Source: Thermoanaerobaculia bacterium
GTDB lineage: Bacteria > Acidobacteriota > Thermoanaerobaculia > Multivoradales > JAGPDF01
Length of the DNA: 57,163 nucleotides
Assembly: GCA_018057705.1 (NCBI GenBank)
Contig: JAGPDF010000025.1
Span: 1-57,163 of the forward strand
Reading direction: 5' to 3'
Both the position numbers and the translations under genes were made by a program. Shown here piece after piece: positions 36,278 to 43,992 of the stretch. The notes under the pieces are model-generated. The model saw only the letters and a list, made by a program, of their open reading frames with translations. It searched no databases and was not told where the DNA came from. Numbering within the stretch: the stretch's first letter is position 1; the number at the start of each line of letters is the position of its first letter.

Positions 36278-37312
36278 ATGGGTGCAATCAGGGTGGGTAT
36301 CGTCGGTTGCGGTCGAATCGGTCGCAACCTGGTGCGTATTCTCGGACGCTCTTCCGGGATCGAGTTGCGGGCGATCATCGATCCGGCCGATCCGGAGGGC
36401 ATCGAATACCTGCTCCGGTTCGACACCCTTCTCGGACGGTTCCCGGCGCCGATCTCCCGGCGTGACGGCATACTCGAGATCGACGGCCGCGAGGTCGCCC
36501 TGCTCGCTCCGCCGGTGGGCGCCGGTGGGGCGGGGGCGCCCGACTGGAAGGCGCTCGGCGTGGACATCGTCATCGAGGCGAGCGAGAGTCTGCAGAGTCG
36601 GGCGGCACTCGAAGCTCATCTCGCGAACGGCGCGTCGCGCGTGCTCCTCTGCTCGCCGCCGGTCGAGCCGCCCGACGCCACGATCGTGATCGGGGTCAAT
36701 GACCGGAGCCTCGCGGCGGAGCACCGCATCGTCTCGGCGGGCTCGGTCACGGCCAACTGCGCCGCGCCGGTCCTCAAGGTCCTGGCCGCGGAGTTCGGCC
36801 TCGAGCGCGTCTTCCTGACCACGGTGCACGCCTACTCGAACCACCTGCGCCTCGCCGACGTGCCCGCGGAGGACATGCGCAGCGGGCGCGCGGCGGCCGA
36901 GAACATCATTCCTCAGCCGACCAACGCCGACGAGCTGATCGCCGAGTTGGTGCCCGAGCTCGCCGGGAAAATCTCGGGATTGGCGGTCAATGTGCCGGTG
37001 GCGAACGGCTCGATCGTCGACCTCACCTGCTGGCACCCCGGCGCGGTCACGGTCGAGGCGATCAACGCCGCCCTGAAGAGCGCGGCCGATCAGGGCCTCT
37101 ACGGTGTCCTCGCCTACGAGACCGAGCCGATCGTCTCCTCGGACATTCTGCGCTCGACCTATTCGGGCACCTTCGATTCGCTGTCGACCATGGTCATCGG
37201 CGGCAAAGTGTCGAAGACACTTACCTTCTACGACAACGGCTGGGGCTACTGCCATCGCGTGATCGACCTCCTGCGCCGGCTCTCGACCTTCGCCGCGGGG
37301 GAGCAGCGATGA
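36278..37312 (+). CDS. GAPDH paralog lacking the catalytic cysteine
   Basis: This 344-residue protein aligns along its whole length with glyceraldehyde-3-phosphate dehydrogenase. It keeps the NAD-binding GCGRIGRN, His184 in TTVHAYSN and YDNGWGYCHRV near the end. The active-site block that reads SNASCTTNC in GAPDH reads SAGSVTANC here, so the nucleophilic Cys is Val157. The STGAAKAVG phosphate-binding segment is replaced by QPTNADEL, and the later Arg of FRVP is Asn (VNVP). It therefore cannot perform the normal reaction. An ATG at 36239 is an alternative start. It overlaps the canonical gap gene by 4 bases, so stoichiometric production is likely. Confidence 0.9.
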   Translation: MGAIRVGIVGCGRIGRNLVRILGRSSGIELRAIIDPADPEGIEYLLRFDTLLGRFPAPISRRDGILEIDGREVALLAPPVGAGGAGAPDWKALGVDIVIEASESLQSRAALEAHLANGASRVLLCSPPVEPPDATIVIGVNDRSLAAEHRIVSAGSVTANCAAPVLKVLAAEFGLERVFLTTVHAYSNHLRLADVPAEDMRSGRAAAENIIPQPTNADELIAELVPELAGKISGLAVNVPVANGSIVDLTCWHPGAVTVEAINAALKSAADQGLYGVLAYETEPIVSSDILRSTYSGTFDSLSTMVIGGKVSKTLTFYDNGWGYCHRVIDLLRRLSTFAAGEQR

Positions 37313-38337
37313 CCATTCGGGTCGGGATCAACGGCTTCGGACGTATCGGGCGCTCCGTCTTCCGGATCTTGAGCGACCGGGCGGACGTCGAGGTGGTCTG
37401 CATCAACGATCTCTTCGAGAACGAGCACCTCGCCTACCTGCTCGAGTACGACTCGGTAATGGGACCGTTCGGCAAGCAGGTGACTTTCGACGACGAAACG
37501 ATGGTCGTGGCCGGGCACTCGATCCGCATGACGGCGGAGAAGGATCCGGCGGCGATCCCCTGGGGCGAGCTCGGAGTCGACGTCGTGATCGAGGCGACCG
37601 GCGTCTTCAGGAGCCGTGAGAAGCTCGAACGGCACCTCGCAGGGGGCGCGAGGAAGGTGATCCTGACCGTGCCGCCCAAGGACGAGATCGACCGGATGAT
37701 CGTGATGGGAGTCAACGAGGGGCAGCTCGAGCCGACCGACCGTATCGTCTCGAACGCCTCGTGCACGACGAACTGCCTGGCGCCGATTGCCCGCATCCTC
37801 GACGAGGCCTTCGGCATCGAGGAGGGTTTCGTGACGACCGTCCATGCCTACACCAACGACCAGCGGCTCGCCGACGTCCCGCACAAGGACCTGCGGCGGA
37901 GCCGTGCAGCCTCGGCCAACATCATCCCGACCTCGACCGGCGCGGCGCGGGCCGTCGGCAAGGTGCTGCCGCGGCTCAAGGGCAGGCTCGACGGCGTGGC
38001 GCTGCGGGTGCCGGTGCCCGACGGCTCGCTGGTCGACTTCAGCTGCCGGCTGGCGAAGCGGCCGACTGTCGCCGAGATCAACGCTGCCGTGGAGCGCGCG
38101 GCCGCCTCCGACCTCGTGCGCATCGTCGAGTACAGCACGCGACCGTTGGTTTCGACCGACATCATCGGCAACGCGCATTCGTCCATCTTCGACGCCCTGT
38201 CGACCCAGAGCCTTGGCGACGGCTTCGCCCGCGTCGTCGCCTGGTACGACAACGAGTGGGGTTATTCGCAGCGGGTCGTGGACCTGCTCTTCCTGCTCTC
38301 CGGCGGCGGAGCGCAGCCCGTGAGGAGTGAATCGTGA
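37309..38337 (+). CDS. gap: Glyceraldehyde-3-phosphate dehydrogenase
   Basis: This is canonical GAPDH, 342 residues, catalysing NAD-dependent oxidation and phosphorylation of glyceraldehyde 3-phosphate. Motifs: GINGFGRIGR, SNASCTTNC with Cys152, TTVHAYTNDQR with the catalytic His, STGAARAVGKVLP and YDNEWGYSQRVVDL. Its start overlaps the cysteine-less paralog by 4 bases (ATGA) and its stop overlaps the ketoacyl-synthase-like gene by 4 bases (GTGA). No pgk or tpi is adjacent, which is unusual for a glycolytic gap gene. Confidence 0.96.
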   Translation: MTIRVGINGFGRIGRSVFRILSDRADVEVVCINDLFENEHLAYLLEYDSVMGPFGKQVTFDDETMVVAGHSIRMTAEKDPAAIPWGELGVDVVIEATGVFRSREKLERHLAGGARKVILTVPPKDEIDRMIVMGVNEGQLEPTDRIVSNASCTTNCLAPIARILDEAFGIEEGFVTTVHAYTNDQRLADVPHKDLRRSRAASANIIPTSTGAARAVGKVLPRLKGRLDGVALRVPVPDGSLVDFSCRLAKRPTVAEINAAVERAAASDLVRIVEYSTRPLVSTDIIGNAHSSIFDALSTQSLGDGFARVVAWYDNEWGYSQRVVDLLFLLSGGGAQPVRSES

Positions 38338-39902
38338 CGCGGATCGGAGTTTTCGGCTGGGGAGTCGTCGCGCCGCTCTCGAAGAACATCGAGGCGTTCG
38401 AGCACCACCTGCAGTCGAAGGAGAGCTGGCTCACGCCGTTCGAGGGCTTCGGCCCCTCGAACTTCCTCGTCGGGCAGCCGGACTTCGACTTCGCGGACTA
38501 CAAGCCGTGGATCGACGCCCGATTCCCGCCCAGCCGCTTCGCGCAGCTCACCGAGAAGATGGACCTGCCGACCCTGTTCGCGGTCGGCGCCTTCATTCAG
38601 GCGCTCGCGCAGAACCCCGGGATCGAGCAGCTCCTGCACGAGCTCGGTTCGCAGGCCCACGTTTATGTCGGCACCGGCCTCGGAGCGCTCGGCACGATCG
38701 AGTCGGTTTCGCTGCAGCTGCACCGCGCGCAGCGCCGTTGGGACCGCTTCTGGGCAGCGCCGGAGCGCAACGAGCCGCTGCGCCGTTTCCTCGCCGGTCA
38801 GGGTGCCCCGGAAGGCAGCCTTCCGCCGGTCGATCCGGCGACCCTCCCCGACGAGGATCGCGAAGAAGTGGAAGAGCAGTGGTGGCATTTCTGGGCCGGA
38901 CATTCGCACGAGCTCCGGGCCTTTCTCGTCGAGATGCGAGAGATCGAGTCGCTCGCCGTGCAGGGCACGGTCGAGACCGGCAAGCTCGGCCTGATCAAGG
39001 AGAAGCAGCGGCGTATTCAGCGGATGCTGAAGGCCTGGGCCTGTCCGTCGCCGCCCTGGCGCGAAGTACCGGCGAACCTGCTGTGGAACATCCACAACGC
39101 ACCGGCGGCGCAGATCTCGATGATGGGCCGGATCACCGGGCTGACCTTCGCTCCCGTGGCCGCCTGCGCGACCTTCGGCGTGACCTTGAAGCTCGCCATG
39201 GATGCCATCCGCCGCGGCGAGGCCAAGGCCGTGGTCATCGGTGCCACCGATCCGCCGCCACTGCGCCTGATGGTCGGGGCGTTCCACAACGCGCGGGTCG
39301 GGGCGGCCGACGGGTCGGTCTCCAAACCGATGACCGGCCTGCGCGGCACTCACGCCGGCGGTGGCGCGGCGGTCTGGATCGTCGGTGACCTCGACTTCCT
39401 GCGCGCCCGGGGCTTCCACCCGATCGGCATGGAGCCGCTCGCGGTCGGTGTCTCGTCGGACGCCGAGCACATCATCACGCCCTCGAAGACGGGGCCGACG
39501 ACGGCGATCCTGCAGGCCCTGAGGGAGTCGGGGGTGCCGCCCGAAGAGATCGGGTCGTGGGACCTGCACGCCACCGCGACGCCCGGGGACTTCCTCGAAG
39601 TCGAGAACATGCGCAGCGTCCTGCACGAGAACGTCCTGGTCACGGCGCGCAAGGGGACCTTCGGCCACGGCATGGGCGCGAGCGGCGGTTGGGAGCTCAC
39701 CGCCCAGTACCTGGGCTACCAACGGGGCGTGATCTTTCCGACGCCGCTCGCTCGCACCGAGCTCAATCCGGAGATTGCCCGCGTCCACGAACGCTTTGCT
39801 TTCAACGAGGGATGTCCCGTGCCTCCGGGCGCCGCCGGCAAGCTCTCGATGGGAGTCGGCGGCATCAACGCCTGCGTGATCTCGAAGCCGCTCGCGGACT
39901 GA
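38334..39902 (+). CDS. Beta-ketoacyl synthase-like protein with large internal insertion
   Basis: This 522-residue thiolase-fold protein resembles KAS I/II. The triad is recognisable: Cys278 in VAACATFG, His in DLHATATPGD and His in TFGHGMGASGG, with the C-terminal SMGVGGINACV. The Cys of KAS II lies near residue 163, so about 115 extra residues precede it, including a charged helical stretch (about 125-240). It may condense an unusual acyl substrate. The GTG start overlaps gap by 4 bases. No acyl carrier protein or malonyl transferase is nearby. Confidence 0.85.
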   Translation: MTRIGVFGWGVVAPLSKNIEAFEHHLQSKESWLTPFEGFGPSNFLVGQPDFDFADYKPWIDARFPPSRFAQLTEKMDLPTLFAVGAFIQALAQNPGIEQLLHELGSQAHVYVGTGLGALGTIESVSLQLHRAQRRWDRFWAAPERNEPLRRFLAGQGAPEGSLPPVDPATLPDEDREEVEEQWWHFWAGHSHELRAFLVEMREIESLAVQGTVETGKLGLIKEKQRRIQRMLKAWACPSPPWREVPANLLWNIHNAPAAQISMMGRITGLTFAPVAACATFGVTLKLAMDAIRRGEAKAVVIGATDPPPLRLMVGAFHNARVGAADGSVSKPMTGLRGTHAGGGAAVWIVGDLDFLRARGFHPIGMEPLAVGVSSDAEHIITPSKTGPTTAILQALRESGVPPEEIGSWDLHATATPGDFLEVENMRSVLHENVLVTARKGTFGHGMGASGGWELTAQYLGYQRGVIFPTPLARTELNPEIARVHERFAFNEGCPVPPGAAGKLSMGVGGINACVISKPLAD

Positions 39903-39961
39903 ATCCCCGATCGCTTCGCGAGACGCCTGACGCGACGCCTCCACCCGCCGACCGACGCCCC

Positions 39962-41344
39962 ATGCCCCTACGGAAGGCTCTCTCGCCCGATCTGCTGCGA
40001 CGCCTCGCGGTGGTCCTGGGCCTGCTCGTCTCCATCGTCATGGTCGCGCGGTCGCAGGCCGGCGGCGACCAGCTCAATCTGCTGGCGCGCGGCTGGCTGC
40101 TCGCCGAGCGCGGCGAGCTCATTCCGTATGGAAATCCACTTTCCTCGGGCGGCGACGGACCGGGGATCGCGACCACCCTCACCGTCGCCGCGCCGCTCTA
40201 CGTCTGGTCGCATCACCGTGCGCCGGTGGTCCTCCTCTGGATCCTCCATCTCGCGGCCTGGGTGATGCTCGACCGGCGGCTGCGTACGGTATTCACGCCC
40301 TGGGAGCGCGCCGCATTCGCCGTCGTCTATTGGCTCAATCCCTGGCGCCTCGAGGCGTCGGCCTATCTCTGGAATCCGAACTTCCTCTATTTCGCCGGTG
40401 CGCTGCACTTCGCCACGGGCTTCGATCAGCGCGAGCGGGCCCGCTTCGGCGCCTCCTTCCTGCACATCCTGGCGCTCGGGGTGGGTGCGCAGCTGCATCC
40501 GGCGATGCTGCTGCTCATCGTCGCCTCGCTCCTGCTCTGGCGGCGCGGCGCCGTGCACGTGCACTGGGGCGGAGTTTCGGCCGGTGTCTTCGTCACCGTC
40601 CTCCTGCTCGTTCCCTGGTGGCAGGCGGCGGCCGCGGAGCCGGCGATCGTCGCCGCCGGCGAAGGCTTCCCCTTCCGCGGCCTGATCTGGTTCCAGCCGT
40701 GGATCAAGGGGCTCTCCTACTGGCTGCGCTACCCCTCGCTGCTGATCAACAAGCAGAGTGCCATCTTCGACTTCAGCGCGCTGCTCGGCGCCGGCGCGGA
40801 CCGCCTGCTGGCGCCGCTCGCGAAGGGGTTCGTCGGCGTCGCCGGAGCGGCGTCGATGTTCGCCGTGCTGATGGCGAACATCGACTTCTTCCGCCGCCGC
40901 TTCGCCGCCGGCGCGCGCGCGGCATTCGCCCGGCCGCTCCATCCCGATCCGCGCCGTTTCGTCGAGGACTACGCCTTCTGGTGCTTCGTGTCGGCGGTGG
41001 TGGTCTTCGCGGCGGCGCCGACGACGCCGCAGAGCTGGCAAGCGGTGCCGCTCTTCCAGGCGGCCGTCCTGCCGGTCGTCTTCTGGCTCGGGCGCAAGCT
41101 CGACGCTCCCGTCCACGCCCTCGCTGCCCGGCGTGCGCTCGCGGCGACGGCGACCGCGGCGCTCCTGCTGCACATCGCGCTCGCCGTCGGTGGCCACAAC
41201 TTCCGCTGCGGAGGGCGGGCAGCCGTCGGCATCCCCCTGCGCGCCGCCTCGCCGATGTTCGAGGATCTCGGACTGCAGGCGACCTGCCCCTGGTCACTCA
41301 GCGTGCCGAACGAGTGGTGGCCCGACGTCCTGCCGGAAGAGTAG
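39962..41344 (+). CDS. Polytopic membrane protein, possibly GT-C-like glycosyltransferase
   Basis: This 460-residue protein has about ten hydrophobic helices (for example AVVLGLLVSIVMVA, VVLLWILHLAAWVML, ASLLLW, VFVTVLLLVPWW). The first periplasmic loop contains GGDQLNLLARGWLLAERG with an acidic residue, as in GT-C glycosyltransferases that use lipid-linked sugars. The overall similarity is too weak to assign a substrate. The ATG at 39962 lies 59 bases after the KAS-like gene on the same strand, so it may be part of that operon. An alternative is a general integral membrane protein of unknown role. Confidence 0.7.
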   Translation: MPLRKALSPDLLRRLAVVLGLLVSIVMVARSQAGGDQLNLLARGWLLAERGELIPYGNPLSSGGDGPGIATTLTVAAPLYVWSHHRAPVVLLWILHLAAWVMLDRRLRTVFTPWERAAFAVVYWLNPWRLEASAYLWNPNFLYFAGALHFATGFDQRERARFGASFLHILALGVGAQLHPAMLLLIVASLLLWRRGAVHVHWGGVSAGVFVTVLLLVPWWQAAAAEPAIVAAGEGFPFRGLIWFQPWIKGLSYWLRYPSLLINKQSAIFDFSALLGAGADRLLAPLAKGFVGVAGAASMFAVLMANIDFFRRRFAAGARAAFARPLHPDPRRFVEDYAFWCFVSAVVVFAAAPTTPQSWQAVPLFQAAVLPVVFWLGRKLDAPVHALAARRALAATATAALLLHIALAVGGHNFRCGGRAAVGIPLRAASPMFEDLGLQATCPWSLSVPNEWWPDVLPEE

Positions 41345-41374
41345 CGCCGGCGCGCTTTCCCGTCTCGACGCGAC

Positions 41375-42289
41375 CTACGGACAGGTCGCGACGTTGTCGT
41401 CCGCGAGAACCGGTTCCGCCGGGGCCAGATAGACGACGCGCTCGACGCCGGGCCGGCGGGCGAGCGCCCGCACGGTCGCCGCCGAGAACTGGCTGCGATG
41501 CAGGCGGGCGGCGGCGACCGAGTAGCTCCAGGTGCCCGGAACTCCGGCGATGTCCGGTGTCGCCGTATAGCCGAACGTGCCGGCGCGCGCGCCCGCCGCT
41601 GGGGAGTAGCGGATGAAGGGCGGCGCCGCGGTGACCTCGACAAGGGTCTCGAGCAGGAAAGTCGCCGGCATCGGGTCCAGGCGGTCACGCGCCGCGAGGA
41701 GCAGTTCGCCCGCCGCCCGGTGGTCGCCGTGGCAGGTGGCGCCGTGCCGGGGATCGAAGGTCAGGATGAGGTCGGGAGCCAAGCCGCGCAGGAAGCCTTC
41801 GAGCCGCGTGACGAGCGCCCCGTGGCCGCCCGAAGCTGCGTCCCACCCGGCGAGTCCGCCGCCGTCCGGCAGTGTCCACAGGGTGAGCTCGGCGCCGAAG
41901 AGGGCCGCCGCCTGCTGCATCTCCTGGGTGCGCACCGTGGCGAGATCCGGCAGGCAACCCTCCGGCCGCAGGCAGACCCCGGCTTCGCCGCGCGTCAACA
42001 CGAGGAAGTGGCAGGCGAGCCGCTCGAGGCGGCAGAGCTTGGCGATTGCTGGCGCGACCAGAACCTCGTCGTCGGGATGGGCGGCGACCCAGAGGACCGA
42101 CTGCACCCCCGGAAACAGGGGCGGGGAGTGCGGCGTCGGCAGGGGATCGAGGATCCCCGGCGTCGAGAGCGCCGCGAGGATCCCCGGCGTCGTCGCCGGT
42201 ATCGCCAGGATCGCCAGGATCGCCAGCAGCTGAAGCCAACGGATCATCTTCGAAACGCGGCGCCGTGCGAATGCGGGGAGCGGATCCAT
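41375..42289 (-). CDS. Exported PIG-L-family deacetylase
   Basis: This 304-residue LmbE/PIG-L fold protein has the zinc motif AAHPDDE (about 69-75) and the later CHGDHRAAGE. Family members deacetylate N-acetylglucosaminyl or related substrates. An N-terminal hydrophobic segment suggests export or membrane anchoring; it is built from repetitive ILAILAI and TPGIL units encoded by short DNA repeats. The ATG at 42289 is used; an ATG at 42247 is also possible and starts just before the hydrophobic run. It is convergent with the membrane protein gene at 39962-41344. Confidence 0.85.
   Translation of the reverse strand: MDPLPAFARRRVSKMIRWLQLLAILAILAIPATTPGILAALSTPGILDPLPTPHSPPLFPGVQSVLWVAAHPDDEVLVAPAIAKLCRLERLACHFLVLTRGEAGVCLRPEGCLPDLATVRTQEMQQAAALFGAELTLWTLPDGGGLAGWDAASGGHGALVTRLEGFLRGLAPDLILTFDPRHGATCHGDHRAAGELLLAARDRLDPMPATFLLETLVEVTAAPPFIRYSPAAGARAGTFGYTATPDIAGVPGTWSYSVAAARLHRSQFSAATVRALARRPGVERVVYLAPAEPVLADDNVATCP
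42149..42226. repeat. Short tandem repeats inside the PIG-L signal segment
   Basis: A 17-bp direct repeat, GAGGATCCCCGGCGTCG, occurs at 42149-42165 and 42176-42192. Next to it is a 9-bp tandem unit, GCCAGGATC, about three copies at 42204-42226. Together they encode the repetitive hydrophobic N-terminus of the deacetylase. Such repeats can change length by slippage without breaking the frame when the change is a multiple of three, as 9 is. Confidence 0.6.
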
Positions 42290-42310
42290 GGCGCGCCTAG
42301 TGTACGGCCG

Positions 42311-43135
42311 CTAGCGATCCGGCGCGGCGGCCCCCGTGGCGAGCATCCGGCCGACGATCTCCTTCACCAGCTTCGCCGCGACCCGGGCGGTCGTCCCGCC
42401 GACATCGCAGAGCGGGTTGTACTCGACGACATCGGCGCCGACGATCGGACCGGGAAGACGCTGAATCAGCGAGATCACGTCGCGCACCGTAAGTCCCCCC
42501 GGCTCCTGGTGCGACACTCCGGGGGCGAAGGCGGGGTCGATCCCGTCGAGGTCGAGAGAGAGGTAGACCGGCCCTCCAAGAGCAGGGCGCCGGCCCTCCT
42601 CCCAGGCGCGCATGTCGATCACCTCGACCCCGAATCGGTCGGCCTGGGCACGCTGGTGGCCGCTCATCGTGCGAATGCCGATCTGGACCAGTCGCGCGAC
42701 GAGACCCTCCTCGAGGATGCGCGCGAAGGGGCAGGCATGCGAGAAGCGATCCCCTTCGAAGATGTCGTTGAGATCGGGATGGGCGTCGACGTGGACCAGC
42801 GTGAGCTCCGGGAAGCGCGGTCCGACGGCGCGCAGCACGGGAAAAGACACCGAGTGGTCGCCGCCGAGAGCGATCGCCCTGCCGCCGGCCGCGTAAACCG
42901 CGGCGACGCCGGCTTGGATGCGTTCGCGCGCTCCGGTGCTGTCGGGCGGCAGCTCGAGATCGCCGGCGTCGGCCAGCGCTCCCGCTACGGAGATGTCGAT
43001 CAGCGCTTCGCTCCACGGATTCGTCGCCTCCGACCAGAGCTGCTTCCGGATGAGCTGTGGGGCGGCCGCCGGTCCGCGCAAGAACGACGAGCTCGCGTCG
43101 TAGGGCAGGCCGAGCAGCGTCGGGGTGCGGCTCAT
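42311..43135 (-). CDS. Agmatinase/arginase-family ureohydrolase
   Basis: This 274-residue Mn-dependent ureohydrolase has the metal ligands in GGDHS, VHVDAHPDL and SLDLDGIDPAFAPGV. It most resembles agmatinase (SpeB) and formimidoylglutamase-type enzymes; the exact substrate (agmatine, guanidino acids, formimidoylglutamate) cannot be set from motifs. The ATG at 43135 overlaps the SGNH hydrolase stop by 4 bases (ATGA). It is the last gene of a three-gene overlapping run. Confidence 0.88.
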   Translation of the reverse strand: MSRTPTLLGLPYDASSSFLRGPAAAPQLIRKQLWSEATNPWSEALIDISVAGALADAGDLELPPDSTGARERIQAGVAAVYAAGGRAIALGGDHSVSFPVLRAVGPRFPELTLVHVDAHPDLNDIFEGDRFSHACPFARILEEGLVARLVQIGIRTMSGHQRAQADRFGVEVIDMRAWEEGRRPALGGPVYLSLDLDGIDPAFAPGVSHQEPGGLTVRDVISLIQRLPGPIVGADVVEYNPLCDVGGTTARVAAKLVKEIVGRMLATGAAAPDR

Positions 43136-43992
43136 GCCGTGACCTCGCCGCTCGCCCTCACCTCGACCGGGGCGAGCACGGGGCGCTTCGGCTGGCGCCG
43201 ATCGCCGGACGACCGGCCGAGCGAGTGCCGGAGCAGCCAGGGAAGGAGATAGTCCCTGCCCCAGACGAGCTCGTCACGCAGGCGGCGCGCCGCAGAGCGC
43301 GGCGCGGCCGGCGGCAGCGGCAGGCGCCAATCCTCGTCGGCGTCCGGGATCCCGAGCGCATGCGCGAGCGCCGCAGCGATGCGCGCGTGCCCGAGGGCAT
43401 TGGCGTGCAGCCGATCTGGGCTCCAGAGGCGCGGATCGGAGGCGACGGGGTGAACGGCGAAATCGACCAGCAACGTATCGGTCCGCGCGGCGGCGGCGCG
43501 AATCGCCGCGTTGAGCGCCGCGAGGCGCGGCGCGAGTCGGCGTGCCATCGGCATCACCGGCACGAGGTCGGGCATGGTGAAGGTGAGGAGGGCGGCGCCG
43601 GTCGCGCGCACCGCCGCCATCATCTCCTCGAGGTCGGCGGCGACCGCGGGCAGATCGAAGCTCCGAGACACCACGTCGTTGGTGCCGGAGAAGAGGGTGA
43701 CGAGGTCGGGGCGCATGGCGAGTGCGCAGGCCAGTTGCTGGTCGCGGATCTCGCGCGTCTTTCTGCCGCGCACGCCGAGGTTGGCGTAGAGAAGGCCTCC
43801 CTGGCCGGCCTGGACGCGCGCGAGATGCTCGGCCAGCCGGTTCGCCCAGCCCCGGAAACTGCCGTCGCCGGACGGATCGTCGAGGCCTTCGGTCGAGCTG
43901 TCGCCGATCGCCACATATCGTTCGAAACTTCGGCCAGCGCGGTGTTCGAGGCGGCGCGCGCGCGGGCTCGGGGCTTCGATCCCGGGACACAT
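43132..43992 (-). CDS. SGNH/GDSL hydrolase
   Basis: This 286-residue esterase/lipase-like hydrolase has block I GDSSTEG with the nucleophilic Ser, the block II Gly in LGVRGRK, block III GTND and block V DRLHANALGH with the catalytic Asp and His. No signal peptide is visible. Its ATG overlaps the stop of the FAD oxidoreductase gene by 1 base, and its own stop overlaps the agmatinase-type gene. It probably acts on an ester substrate in the cytoplasm; the substrate is unknown. Confidence 0.88.
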   Translation of the reverse strand: MCPGIEAPSPRARRLEHRAGRSFERYVAIGDSSTEGLDDPSGDGSFRGWANRLAEHLARVQAGQGGLLYANLGVRGRKTREIRDQQLACALAMRPDLVTLFSGTNDVVSRSFDLPAVAADLEEMMAAVRATGAALLTFTMPDLVPVMPMARRLAPRLAALNAAIRAAAARTDTLLVDFAVHPVASDPRLWSPDRLHANALGHARIAAALAHALGIPDADEDWRLPLPPAAPRSAARRLRDELVWGRDYLLPWLLRHSLGRSSGDRRQPKRPVLAPVEVRASGEVTA

